DNA from: CAZRCZ01 sp964598765
GTDB lineage: Bacteria > Sumerlaeota > Sumerlaeia > MVZB01 > JAJFLK01
Assembly: GCA_964598765.1 (NCBI GenBank)
Contig: CAZRCZ010000014.1
Coordinates: forward strand, 67,268-131,267
Length of the DNA: 64,000 bases
Reading direction: 5' to 3'
The notes under the pieces are model-generated. The model saw only the letters and a program-made list of their open reading frames with translations. It did not search any database and was not told the origin of the DNA. Shown here piece after piece: positions 16,720 to 24,422 of this stretch (the stretch's first letter is position 1; each line of letters begins with the position of its first letter). The position numbers were made by a program, and so were the translations under genes.

Positions 16720-17043
16720 TCACTTTCGCACGGAAGCTAATCTTTCCGCCAACCCCTCCAATTCCATCGCCCCCGATTCCAATTCGATCCGATCCACGAT
16801 TCCCATAATCAACTGCTGAACCGGAGCCTTGGGGTATTTGAGGACCTTGGAGGCCAAACCGGGGGCCGCGCCCAGCAACACCACGTCCCCCCGGCCCGCC
16901 CCGACATAATCCACGGCCATCGTCGGAAATCCGAGCGGTTTGCGGTCCATCGTCAGCCGCTGGACGAGCAGAAGATTGCGCGCCTGATACGCCGCGTGTT
17001 TGTCCGTCGCAGTGATCGAGCCGATGACGAGCGCGATTCTCAT
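16720..17043 (-). CDS. BMC-P vertex protein (EutN/CcmL family), copy 3
   Basis: 107 residues. EutN/CcmL family proteins form pentamers that cap the vertices of bacterial microcompartments. The family pattern is present: MRIALVIGSITATDKH, LLLVQRL, AVDYVGAGRGDVVLLGAAPG, and IMGIVDRIEL. It is the most diverged of the three by eye, with a longer tail (ELEGLAERLASVRK). Its start overlaps the preceding BMC-P gene by 4 bp. No hexameric shell (BMC-H) or core enzyme gene is within view on either side. Confidence 0.9.
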   Translation of the reverse strand: MRIALVIGSITATDKHAAYQARNLLLVQRLTMDRKPLGFPTMAVDYVGAGRGDVVLLGAAPGLASKVLKYPKAPVQQLIMGIVDRIELESGAMELEGLAERLASVRK

Positions 17044-17327
17044 TTTCCGTTCGCTCCGGGCGCGTGAATCGAATCCACATATCCCACAATCGCGGCGTCC
17101 ACCGGCAAGGCCCGGCCGTCGGGATGAGTGTAAACGGCGTCGCCGCTGGAGACGTAATAGACCAAATCGCCGCCTGCGCGGAGATGGGCGGCTTCCGAGG
17201 CGATCAACGGATTGCCCACTGATTCGAGTTTTTCATTGACGGGTTGAATAAGACAAAGCTGAACCCCTTCGAGCGCGGCGTCCTTGCGCTCGGCGACAAT
17301 CGTTCCAATGACTCGCGCCAAATCCAT
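17040..17327 (-). CDS. BMC-P vertex protein (EutN/CcmL family), copy 2
   Basis: 95 residues. MDLARVIGTIVAERKDAALEG, LCLIQPVN, and AAIVGYVDSIHA match the EutN/CcmL pattern. The usual GAGxGD turn is replaced by LRAGGDLVYYVSSGDAV, so the pore-side loop differs from copies 1 and 3. It is packed directly against its neighbours: its ATG abuts the stop of copy 1 and its stop overlaps the start of copy 3. Members of this family form pentameric vertices; the altered loop may mean a different position or partner, which is inference. Confidence 0.9.
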   Translation of the reverse strand: MDLARVIGTIVAERKDAALEGVQLCLIQPVNEKLESVGNPLIASEAAHLRAGGDLVYYVSSGDAVYTHPDGRALPVDAAIVGYVDSIHAPGANGK

Positions 17328-17639
17328 TTAACCTACCTTGACCGCTTCGCGTTTGGAATAGACGACCTCGCCTTCGAGGTTGACGGTGTCCACGATGCCG
17401 ACGATGGCGCAATCCACCGGACGGTCTTCCAATCCGGCGGCGAATCGCGCCGAGGAGCCGGTGACCACGATGACCATTTCTCCCAGCCCTGCGCCGACCG
17501 AATCCGCCGCGACGACGTAGCTCGGCGCCGTGTCCATGTTCGGCACGCGCGCGTCTTGAACGATCAACATCTTGAGTCCCTCAAGACCGGAGTCCTTTTG
17601 GGTGGAGATCACCTTGCCGGTGACTTTGCCGAGCATCAT
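17328..17639 (-). CDS. BMC-P vertex protein (EutN/CcmL family), copy 1
   Basis: 103 residues, first gene of the triplet. It is closest to the family consensus: MLGKVTGKVISTQKDSGLEG, LLIVQ-like MLIVQDA, ADSVGAGLGEMVIVVTGSSAR, and CAIVGIVDTVNLEG. A GAGG lies about 9 bases before the start. Three BMC-P paralogues in a row are known from the microcompartment loci of Planctomycetes and Verrucomicrobia, which degrade fucose or rhamnose, but those loci also carry BMC-H genes and aldehyde dehydrogenase, which are not seen here. Confidence 0.92.
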   Translation of the reverse strand: MMLGKVTGKVISTQKDSGLEGLKMLIVQDARVPNMDTAPSYVVAADSVGAGLGEMVIVVTGSSARFAAGLEDRPVDCAIVGIVDTVNLEGEVVYSKREAVKVG

Positions 17640-17698
17640 GGGTGCGATTCCTCAAAACCATCCAAGTAATGAATTATCTGTTGAATACAAACTGAAGA

Positions 17699-17886
17699 AT
17701 TCACCACAGAGGCACAGAGAGGAATTTGACATGCGGTCGGCATCTGAAACCATGAGCGGATCATCTTGTTCAAGGGACATCGTGCGTTCGATACGATTGA
17801 TCGCACCATTTTTATCTTCCGATTGCCCCATATTTTCCGGAATAGTTTAATGTAACCAACAACCTCTCTGTGTCTCCGTGGTGAAT
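17699..17886. repeat. Inverted pair of CACCACxGAGACACAGAG units
   Basis: Left unit CACCACAGAGGCACAGAGAG (about 17702-17721) and right unit CTCTCTGTGTCTCCGTGGTG (about 17864-17883), about 140 bp apart, with no credible gene between. Same architecture as 8902-9110. It fills the gap between accD and the BMC-P triplet. Confidence 0.8.
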
Positions 17887-17902
17887 TCTTCTTTGGAATT
17901 TC

Positions 17903-18829
17903 TCAGCTTGACTGGGAAACTTCTTGTAAAATTTCAGCTGGCGCCGCGGGCGCGTCTTGCTCCCGAACCGCCTCGCGTCGGGCGTGAAGAAAATAGGTGA
18001 GCAGGGTTCCAATGGTCGAGCGCAAATCGCCCCGCTTGCAAACAAGATCAACAAAACCATGCTGGGTCATAAACTCGGCGCGCTGAAATCCGTCGGGCAT
18101 GGTCTGCTTGATCGTGGATTCGATGACCCTCTGTCCGGCGAACCCGAGCAGGGCATTTGGCTCGGCGATGATTACGTCGCCGAGCAAAGCGAACGAAGCC
18201 GTGACGCCGCCGGTCGTCGGATCGGTCAGGAGCGTCAGGAACGGAATCCGCGTTTGGGCGAGCCGCGACGCGACGGCGCAAGTCTTGGCCATTTGCATCA
18301 GCGAAAGAATTCCCTCCTGCATCCGCGCGCCGCCCGAAGCGCAGACGAGCAAAACCGGAATTTCCTCGTTCAATCCGCGCTCCAGCGTCCGCGTGATTTT
18401 TTCTCCGACCGCCGTTCCCATCGAACCGCCGACGAAATTCATGTCCATCACGGCGACAGAAATCCGATGTCCTTGAATTTTTCCCGTCCCGCAAGCGACC
18501 CCTTCGTTCATCCCCGTTTTCTCGCGGTTCGACGCGAGCCGTTCGGGGTAAGGTTTGGAATCGGCGAACCTGAGCGGATCGCCCGCGATCATCTCCCGAT
18601 CCTTCTCGACGAACGATCCTTCGTCGAGAAGTTGCGCAATCCGTTGTTGCGCGGTCAGCCGCTCATGGAAGGCGCATTTCGGGCAGACCTTGAAAGCGTC
18701 CTCGTAATCTTTTTTGACGACCGATTCGAGGCATTGCGGGCATTTGACGAGCAATCCCTCCGGAATGCGTCCGCGCATCGCCGGAGGAGCGAGAGTCGTG
18801 TATTTGGATTTTCGGAACCAGCTGGCCAT
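17903..18829 (-). CDS. accD: Acetyl-CoA carboxylase carboxyltransferase beta subunit
   Basis: 308 residues. With AccA it transfers the carboxyl group from biotin to acetyl-CoA to make malonyl-CoA, the first step of fatty acid synthesis. The N-terminal zinc ribbon is visible as CPQC (about 31-34) and CPKC (about 50-53). The crotonase-like core follows, with GGSMGTAVGEK, ASGGARMQEGILSLMQMAKT and DPTTGGVTASFA, the acyl-CoA and biotin contact regions. Length is normal for the family. accA is not in the window. The C-terminal tail is Ala/Pro/Glu-rich and probably disordered. Confidence 0.96.
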   Translation of the reverse strand: MASWFRKSKYTTLAPPAMRGRIPEGLLVKCPQCLESVVKKDYEDAFKVCPKCAFHERLTAQQRIAQLLDEGSFVEKDREMIAGDPLRFADSKPYPERLASNREKTGMNEGVACGTGKIQGHRISVAVMDMNFVGGSMGTAVGEKITRTLERGLNEEIPVLLVCASGGARMQEGILSLMQMAKTCAVASRLAQTRIPFLTLLTDPTTGGVTASFALLGDVIIAEPNALLGFAGQRVIESTIKQTMPDGFQRAEFMTQHGFVDLVCKRGDLRSTIGTLLTYFLHARREAVREQDAPAAPAEILQEVSQSS

Positions 18830-18908
18830 GTCCGCGATCCGCCCGTGAAAGGAAGCGTTGTTATCCTATCGGAGGGGAAGGGAGGAAGTCAATTATTGAC
18901 GGGGAGAC

Positions 18909-19267
18909 GGCGCATCTCACAATTGTCGCCTGCTGAGAAACCCTAACGCCCCCCAATTGCCATGACGATCGGCCCATTCGAGGCTCAGCAGGTCGGTTTC
19001 CCCTTGGGACGTCCGGAACTGCCCCGGATGTTTGAAACGCCCACGTAGCTAGGCGCAGACTAATTCCATCGCCCCTGATCCGATGGGGCATCCTGCCCCG
19101 CAGACTTCCTCATCATGAATATGTTTCCATTGCCATCCGCATTGGCAAATTGGGGGGCTTGGCATGGCTCCGGCGAGCCTCGCTTCAACTTGAATCTCCG
19201 ATCATCCCGCCAGCGCGGGAATGCCTCAATCCTGCCAAATTTGGGTGACAATTGTGTGAGATGCGCC
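18909..19267. mobile_element. Decayed insertion sequence with terminal inverted repeats
   Basis: An imperfect terminal inverted repeat, GGCGCATCTCACA-ATTGTCGCC at 18909-18930, faces GGTGACAATTGTGTGAGATG-CGCC at 19244-19267 (2-base insertion plus a mismatch). The interior carries the tail of a transposase pseudogene on the minus strand. At about 360 bp it is an internally deleted, non-autonomous copy. A TTGACGG heptamer occurs just outside both ends but not directly abutting, so a target duplication is not established. Confidence 0.65.
18917..19141 (-). pseudogene. Transposase C-terminal remnant
   Basis: One minus-strand frame reads WQWKHIHDEEVCG, PIGSGAMELVCA, an in-frame TAG, then LRGRFKHPGQFRT, GETDLLSLEWADRHGNWGAL and FLSRRQL before a TGA at 18917-18919. 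The GSGAMExxC...RFKxPGQFW...LLxLExxxRNxxW pattern resembles the C-terminus of DDE-type transposases; I cannot assign the IS family by eye. The internal stop, missing N-terminus and short distance between the inverted repeats show that it is not functional. Confidence 0.6.
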
Positions 19268-19317
19268 CCCTGTTGACGGAGGCGCGCTTCAAACGAAGAT
19301 GAACAACTTAGAGCCGA

Positions 19318-19692
19318 TCACTGTTCCCCGCCAAAGTTGTCGCGGACCAGTCGTTCGCCGACTTCGTCGTTCTGAGGCTCGGATTCGCCGTTCCCCTCTT
19401 CCTCCATCTGCCGAACGGCGCGCTCGGTGCGCATCCGGTTTTCCTGCTGGGCTTTCATCGCCCGGCCTTGGGCCGCGACGGCCTGCGACATGAGATCGGG
19501 ACCTTGGGAGGCTTGCGCAGGGGACGAAGAATTCGAGCGCGCCGGAGCGGGCGAGGACGTTTCCTCCGCCACCTCTTCCGTTTCATCCTCATCCGAATCC
19601 TTGATGAGATATTTCTTGGTCAACGCGATGCTTGCGACGACGACGGCCAATGCGAGAAACGCAAAAACGACTTTCAGAGCCGGATTATTCAT
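19318..19692 (-). CDS. Small single-TM protein, unknown function
   Basis: 124 residues. One N-terminal membrane segment (VVFAFLALAVVVASIALT, about 8-25) is followed by KK and an acidic, Ser/Pro/Ala-rich, probably disordered linker, then a charged helix (QGRAMKAQQENRMRTERAVR). GAGGAA lies 9 bases before its ATG and overlaps the end of the COG0523 gene, so it belongs to the same operon as the last gene. I do not recognise the family; an N-in anchor with an extracytoplasmic tail is likely. Confidence 0.7.
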   Translation of the reverse strand: MNNPALKVVFAFLALAVVVASIALTKKYLIKDSDEDETEEVAEETSSPAPARSNSSSPAQASQGPDLMSQAVAAQGRAMKAQQENRMRTERAVRQMEEEGNGESEPQNDEVGERLVRDNFGGEQ

Positions 19693-19704
19693 ATTTGAAT
19701 TTCC

Positions 19705-20835
19705 TCACGTCAAGGCCGCCAAGCGGTGTGTCGGTTGCGGCTCGCCCGGCTTGAAACATTCCACATGCTCCAATCTCCAAATTTGTCTCTGCGATTGGAG
19801 ACGATTTGATTCCGTCGTGATCGCGTCCTTCAAAATCTCCGGCTCCGCTTCGGCTCTAAGATTGACGATCAACTCCCCTTCGGTCAAGGGATCGTTCAAT
19901 GAACGGCTCAATTCCGGGACGTAATCGTTGCGAACGAGGCTCAGGACAGCGGTCTCGCCGAGCTTTGAGCCGACGTCGCTCTTGGAAGAAAGGGTCATTT
20001 TAAGGTGGGCTATTTGTCCTCCTGACGTCACGATCCGTTCTTGCAAATTCCGCGCAAATTCGCGGAGAAGCGCATTGCCGTCGAATGATTCGTTGCTGGA
20101 AATGTGAATGGAGCAGTTGAGCCAGCCCAAGAGCGCTTCGCCCTCTGCGTAAGTTTCATAATCCACCTCCATCGCCGAGCCGGGTCGGATTTCCTCGCGC
20201 ATGATGCGTCCGAACCAGCGGTCCAATCCGTCGCCTCGACGGGAGCTGACTTCGAAAATTTCGGCTTGAGGATATTCCCGCGCCAAGGCGGCGCGAAGCG
20301 CGGAGCGTTGCGAATCGTCGAGCAAATCGCATTTATTGATGACGAGGAGAGGCGCTTCTTCAAGTTGCTTTTTGTAAATGTAAACCACTTTGGCCGAGAA
20401 CGCCGGGCCTGATTCCAAACCTAAAATCCGCATGGCGCGTTTGGGGTCAATCAAGACGCTCAGAGGCGAGATCGCGTAACTTTCGCCATAAATCCGGCGG
20501 AGAGGATAGCTGACCGTCGCCACGAGATCGGTGCAACTGCCGACCGGTTCGGCGATGAAAACGTCGGGACGCGCGGCGGCGGTCAGATTTTCGGCGGCCC
20601 GCATGAGGGAATTAAACCGGCAACAAAAACATCCTCCCGTGATTTCCTCGACGGCGAATCCTTGCGAGCGAAGATTCACCGCGTCCACGAGTTGCGAGCC
20701 TTGGTCGTTGATGATGAGTCCGACGCTCATTCCGGCGTCGGTGAGTTTCTTGGTGAGTTTCCCAACGGCGGTGGATTTTCCCGCTCCCAAAAATCCGCCG
20801 ATCATGATGTATCTCGGTTTGTTCATCGCCATCAT
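19705..20835 (-). CDS. COG0523 (CobW/P47K family) G3E GTPase
   Basis: 376 residues. Walker A GGFLGAGKSTA (about 13-23), then LIINDQGSQLVDAV as switch region, the signature metal-binding EITGGCFCCRF (CxCC, about 64-74), IAEPVGSCTD as Walker B-like region, and NKCDLL for guanine recognition. COG0523 GTPases act as metal chaperones or insertases, commonly for zinc or cobalt. The C-terminal ~170 residues lack the His-rich stretch seen in many zinc-linked members. It lies between a Rieske ferredoxin gene and a small membrane protein gene. The metal and client are unknown; the neighbouring Rieske protein is a possible client by context only. Confidence 0.9.
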   Translation of the reverse strand: MMAMNKPRYIMIGGFLGAGKSTAVGKLTKKLTDAGMSVGLIINDQGSQLVDAVNLRSQGFAVEEITGGCFCCRFNSLMRAAENLTAAARPDVFIAEPVGSCTDLVATVSYPLRRIYGESYAISPLSVLIDPKRAMRILGLESGPAFSAKVVYIYKKQLEEAPLLVINKCDLLDDSQRSALRAALAREYPQAEIFEVSSRRGDGLDRWFGRIMREEIRPGSAMEVDYETYAEGEALLGWLNCSIHISSNESFDGNALLREFARNLQERIVTSGGQIAHLKMTLSSKSDVGSKLGETAVLSLVRNDYVPELSRSLNDPLTEGELIVNLRAEAEPEILKDAITTESNRLQSQRQIWRLEHVECFKPGEPQPTHRLAALT

Positions 20836-20909
20836 CCCACGCTCTTTACAAGCTTGACCTTAACGACTTGTTCCCACTGCCGCTTGAGTTTCTCCGGCGC
20901 AAATTCCCA

Positions 20910-21212
20910 TCACACCTCGACCCAAATGTCATCCCCTTCGATTTTGACCCGATGCGTCGCCACCCCTTCGGACATCGCCAAGCGTCCCGTGCGGATGTCG
21001 AATTCCCAACCGTGCATGGGACAAATGACCCTGCAATCATCGGTGACGCCCCCGACTCCCAAACTTCCGCCCCGATGAGGGCAAGCGTCATCCAACGCAA
21101 AAAATTCACCTCCGAGATTGAAGACGGCGACAACCGTGTCTCCCAACGCGACCGGCAATCCGCTCCCTTCGGGAATTTTGGTTTTGGCGACGGCCTTCCT
21201 GAATTCAGGCAT
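20910..21212 (-). CDS. Rieske [2Fe-2S] ferredoxin (NirD-like)
   Basis: 100 residues, a stand-alone Rieske domain. The cluster ligands are CPHRGG (Cys/His, about 44-49) and CPMHGWEFD (Cys/His, about 64-72), spaced as in small soluble Rieske proteins and NirD. No signal peptide or anchor is visible, so it should be cytoplasmic, passing electrons to an unidentified oxygenase or reductase. Its start overlaps the end of the NtrC-type regulator gene by 8 bp. No oxygenase is adjacent. Confidence 0.93.
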   Translation of the reverse strand: MPEFRKAVAKTKIPEGSGLPVALGDTVVAVFNLGGEFFALDDACPHRGGSLGVGGVTDDCRVICPMHGWEFDIRTGRLAMSEGVATHRVKIEGDDIWVEV

Positions 21213-22626
21213 GATCCTCTTCCATCATTCCCTTCTTTTTCATGCGCTCGACGAGGGTCGTCCGCTTGATCCGGAGCAACGCGGCGGCTTTGCTTTTTCT
21301 TCCGCCCGTCTTCCGGAGCGCTTCGGCGATTAACGCCGTTTCGTATTGGTCCACCAAGCGATTCAGTTCGATTCCTTCGTCCGGGAAATCCAAGACCACT
21401 TCGGGAGCCATGATCGTCCGCTCGCCCAGAATTTTCTCCGGCAAATGGCCGACGTCAATCTCCTCTCCGGCGTGCAGAATTCCCAGTCGCTCGACCAGAT
21501 GCTCCAACTCGCGCACATTCCCCGGCCAACTATAGGCGCAAAGGGAAGCCATGGCCGCCGCAGTGAATCGGATCAAGGCCCGTTTCCCCGTCCTCGCGAA
21601 CCGCTCCGCGAAATACGCGGCGAGAAGTGGAACATCTTCGCGCCGCTCCCTCAACGGAGGAACGCGAATCGGAATGACGTTAAGGCGATAGAACAAATCC
21701 TTGCGGAATGTTCCATGCTCGACGTTTTGCTCCAAATCCTGATTGGTCGCCGTCAGAATCCGCACGTTCACGCCGATGGATTTGGTTGATCCGACCGGCT
21801 CGACCTGCTGATCCTCCAAGACCCGCAACAATTTGACTTGAAGCTTCGGACTCATGTCGCCGATTTCGTCCAGAAAAATCGTTCCGCCGTCGGCCAGTTG
21901 AAACCGTCCCATGCGGTCGCGGACCGCTCCGGTGAACGCTCCCCGGACGTGGCCAAACAATTCGCTTTCCAACAACTCCTCCGGAATCGCCGCGCAATTG
22001 ACCGGAATCATCGGACCTTCGGAACGGGGAGAGAGGAGATGAATCGCGCGCGCGACCAGCTCCTTGCCCGTTCCGCTTTCGCCGAGAATCAGGACGGTGG
22101 CGTCGCTCATCGCCACGGTTCGAATCATTTGGTTCAGGCTCACCATCGCGGGAGAATCCCCCAACGGAAGATTAAGGGGTTGCCCGACTTCAAGTTGTCG
22201 GCGGAGAGTAACGTTCTCGCTCCGAAGCTTCTGATATTCCCGCGCCTTGCGGACCAGAATTTTGATTTCCTCCAGATGAAACGGTTTGGTGATGTAATCG
22301 AACGCTCCTGCCTTGAGCGCCTCGACCGCCGTTTCGATGGAGCCGTAACCGGTCGCCACGATGCCCAAGGTGGCGCTCCCTTTGGACTGAATGTGCTTCA
22401 AAACCTCAATCCCGCTGATGTGGGGCATATTCAGGTCGGTCACGACCAGATCGTAATTCGATTCGTCCAGTTTTTGTATTCCAACCGCTCCGTCCTCCGC
22501 GCAATCAACCTCAAATCCTTCGGCCACCAAGATCGTGGAAAGAATATCCCGGATACTCCATTCGTCATCCACAATGAGAATGCGTCCTTCGCAAGCAGAG
22601 TTGGCCGTAGATGGTTGATTCTTCAT
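21205..22626 (-). CDS. NtrC-family sigma54-dependent response regulator
   Basis: 473 residues in three parts. Receiver domain (about 15-130) with VDDE, phospho-acceptor Asp in VVTDLNMP, and TKPF. AAA+ domain (about 155-385) with Walker A LGESGTGKE, the sigma54-contacting ESELFGHVRGAFTGA, Walker B FLDEIGDM, and the arginine-finger region FRKDLFYRL. A Fis-type helix-turn-helix ends it (KSKAAALLRIKRTTLVERM). It should activate RpoN-dependent promoters after phosphorylation by a sensor kinase that is not in the window. It leads the operon with Rieske ferredoxin, COG0523 GTPase and small TM protein. Type IV pilus control is a common role for such regulators, but this is not shown here. Confidence 0.93.
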   Translation of the reverse strand: MKNQPSTANSACEGRILIVDDEWSIRDILSTILVAEGFEVDCAEDGAVGIQKLDESNYDLVVTDLNMPHISGIEVLKHIQSKGSATLGIVATGYGSIETAVEALKAGAFDYITKPFHLEEIKILVRKAREYQKLRSENVTLRRQLEVGQPLNLPLGDSPAMVSLNQMIRTVAMSDATVLILGESGTGKELVARAIHLLSPRSEGPMIPVNCAAIPEELLESELFGHVRGAFTGAVRDRMGRFQLADGGTIFLDEIGDMSPKLQVKLLRVLEDQQVEPVGSTKSIGVNVRILTATNQDLEQNVEHGTFRKDLFYRLNVIPIRVPPLRERREDVPLLAAYFAERFARTGKRALIRFTAAAMASLCAYSWPGNVRELEHLVERLGILHAGEEIDVGHLPEKILGERTIMAPEVVLDFPDEGIELNRLVDQYETALIAEALRKTGGRKSKAAALLRIKRTTLVERMKKKGMMEEDHA

Positions 22627-22949
22627 GCCCTACAAAGCGACTGAATTAATTCTTCGAGTTCGAAACGCCAAGATTTTGATTCGGCCGGAATTATGCCAAT
22701 ATATTGACGCAACGTCAAGAAGTAGTCAAAATTAGCTTTGTTGATGCTCGGGCTACGCTGGCTTGAAATTGGCTTGCCACCGAGTTGTCGAGCTGGTCGC
22801 AGAATTCTTTTTTCTACCCGATGGACCAGCCCCAGATTGAGGAAAAGCCAAACGAAGCAACCTTGTTAAACGGTCCATAATAAGGGATGATGCGCATTGC
22901 CAATGATTGGGGGCAAAATTTCCAAGTTTCAACGGATTGATAGCCTAAG
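22627..22949. other. Divergent intergenic region
   Basis: 323 bp between the divergent NtrC-type regulator and the 142-residue protein, so promoters for both should lie here. A short palindrome, TTGACG-CAA-CGTCAA (about 22708-22722), could be an operator. I looked for GG-N10-GC sigma54 boxes and found no convincing one. No gene seen. Confidence 0.5.
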
Positions 22950-23378
22950 ATGAAGAAAATCATACAGATAAGCGCGGCAGTGATCATGGTGATTGTGGCC
23001 GGAGGATGGGTGTTGGTGTCCTATGCCCGAACACGTCCCGGAGCCGTCGCGAACAATGGCGTGACCGATGATATGTCCGGTATCCCGGACAGCGTGGTGA
23101 AAAAAATGCAGGCCAAATGGGGAGACAAAGGTCAACCCCCAAAGAAAGAAGACGGGGTTAAATTGACCGAAGAGGAACGCAAACAAATGCGGGAAGAGTT
23201 CGAAAAGGAACTTACGCCGGAAGAAAAGAATCAGATGAAACAGGCTCAAGAGCAACGCCGACGGAGCTCCGCCGTGACCAAGGCGGCTCTTAGCCCCGAA
23301 GAACTCGCGCGATACCGCGATAAGATGCGATCTCGCGGAGGCGGCGGTGGTTATCGCCGGAATCGGGGAGGACGTTGA
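22950..23378 (+). CDS. Small secreted or anchored protein with Arg/Gly-rich tail
   Basis: 142 residues. An N-terminal hydrophobic segment (IIQISAAVIMVIVAGGWVLV, about 4-23) may be a membrane anchor or signal sequence. The rest is charged: a Lys/Glu-rich helical part (LTEEERKQMREEFEKELT) and a C-terminal GGGGGYRRNRGGR tail. The periplasmic part resembles no family I know. It ends 4 bp before the prepilin start, so the two are probably co-translated, which suggests but does not show a role near the pseudopilin. Confidence 0.7.
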   Translation: MKKIIQISAAVIMVIVAGGWVLVSYARTRPGAVANNGVTDDMSGIPDSVVKKMQAKWGDKGQPPKKEDGVKLTEEERKQMREEFEKELTPEEKNQMKQAQEQRRRSSAVTKAALSPEELARYRDKMRSRGGGGGYRRNRGGR

Positions 23379-23382
23379 GCCG

Positions 23383-23997
23383 ATGCGGTCACGGGGATTC
23401 ACGCTCATTGAGTTGCTGATCGTCGTGGGGATCATCTCAATCCTCGCGGCCATCGGCGTGACTAATTTTTTGGAGGCGCAGGTCCGATCCAAGGTCTCCC
23501 GAGCAAAAACCGACATGCGCACCATGTCCATCGGGCTGGAATCCTACTGCGTTGACAACAACGGCTATCCGGACCTATTGACGCGTCTGAGGGTCATCAC
23601 AACGCCGATCGCCTATCTCTCCAAGATTCCGAAAGACATTTTCCGGCTCCAGCAAAATGAGGATTCGAGCGTGCCTTGGAAGCAACATTGGTATCGCTAC
23701 GGCGCGATGCCGCTGGACCATCCCTCGCGCTACGCGCTTGCCAGCGTCGGACCGGACACGGACATTGACACTTACTCCAGCCTCAATCCAACGGGCGGGG
23801 CGGACAATGACAATACTGCCAACTTCGCGCCGGATAACACCGCCTTGCGGCTTTATCCGGGCTACTCCGACGCGCTCTTTTCCAAAAACGGCGCGCCAGT
23901 GAATTCGGCCACGTTCAAATACATCGCCTACGATCCGACCAACGGCGTCGTCAGCGACGGCGACGTCTTTCGCTTGAGCGATCATCAGTTGGAATAG
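23383..23997 (+). CDS. Type IV prepilin / GspG-like pseudopilin
   Basis: 204 residues. The N-terminus MRSRGFTLIELLIVVGII is a class III signal: prepilin peptidase would cut after Gly 5, with Glu at mature position 5 and a long hydrophobic helix. KTDMRTMSIGLESYCVDNNGYP follows in two parts, the region common to GspG-like pseudopilins of candidate phyla and Planctomycetes. The C-terminal domain is Asp/Asn/Thr-rich with many short strands (GPDTDIDTYSS, DNDNTANFAPDN). The start at 23383 is preferred to 23347 because it gives a standard leader and lies behind GGGAGG. Assembly ATPases are in the same window (pilB, pilT, pilB2) but about 36 kb away. Confidence 0.88.
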   Translation: MRSRGFTLIELLIVVGIISILAAIGVTNFLEAQVRSKVSRAKTDMRTMSIGLESYCVDNNGYPDLLTRLRVITTPIAYLSKIPKDIFRLQQNEDSSVPWKQHWYRYGAMPLDHPSRYALASVGPDTDIDTYSSLNPTGGADNDNTANFAPDNTALRLYPGYSDALFSKNGAPVNSATFKYIAYDPTNGVVSDGDVFRLSDHQLE

Positions 23998-24030
23998 ATA
24001 ATCTCGCGCGGAGCCGCGGAGAACGCGGAA

Positions 24031-24108
24031 GCAACCACAAAGACACGAAGGAACCACAAAGAATTCGCGGTTTCTTTGCGGTCTTCGTGGCCTCTTCGTG
24101 TCTTAGTG
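24031..24108. repeat. Inverted CAAAGACACGAAGGA repeat pair
   Basis: CAAAGACACGAAGGA (about 24040-24054) is faced by CCTCTTCGTGTCTTAGTG (about 24091-24108) with a CGCGGTTTCTTTGCGG loop region. It lies between the prepilin gene and tRNA-Gln and could act as a bidirectional hairpin. Confidence 0.65.
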
Positions 24109-24121
24109 TTTGATCTTTTGG

Positions 24122-24194
24122 TTGGGGAGGTAGGACTCGAACCCACGACCTTCTGGTTCAGAGCCAGACGTGCTACCAACTACACCACTCCCCA
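24122..24194 (-). tRNA. tRNA-Gln (CUG anticodon)
   Basis: 73 nt on the minus strand. Acceptor stem TGGGGAG pairs with CTCCCCA, discriminator A. The anticodon stem TCTGG/CCAGA encloses CTCTGAA, giving anticodon CTG which reads CAG (Gln). The T arm has GTGGG-TTCGAGT-CCTAC (one G-T pair) and the D arm carries GTAGTTGGTAGCAC. CCA is not encoded. The 225 bp on its upstream side show no gene. Confidence 0.95.
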
Positions 24195-24422
24195 GCCGTT
24201 TGTTTAGATGATCGGGGGCTTCGCGTTGAAAGTCAAGTCCGGCGCATGGAAACCTAATCATGAGGCATCCCCGAACCGCCAAGAAGAAATCTCTTGGCGC
24301 TGAGGCGCAACTCCGGACGCTCCCCCACCATTCCTGCATGATTTCTCTTTCACTTCCTCTTACGATTCCCTATAAAACAATTCGCGTTTTTACTTGAGAT
24401 TCGATTCAGGGGGTCACGCCTT

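Noticed and set aside
16720..18829. Complete bacterial microcompartment operon
   Set aside because: Only BMC-P genes are present. xylB and ackA occur in the window but are 14 and 40 kb away with no shared operon.
22627..22949. Sigma54 promoter in front of the NtrC-type regulator or the small protein gene
   Set aside because: No GG-N10-GC pair with a TGGCAC/TTGC context was found on either strand.
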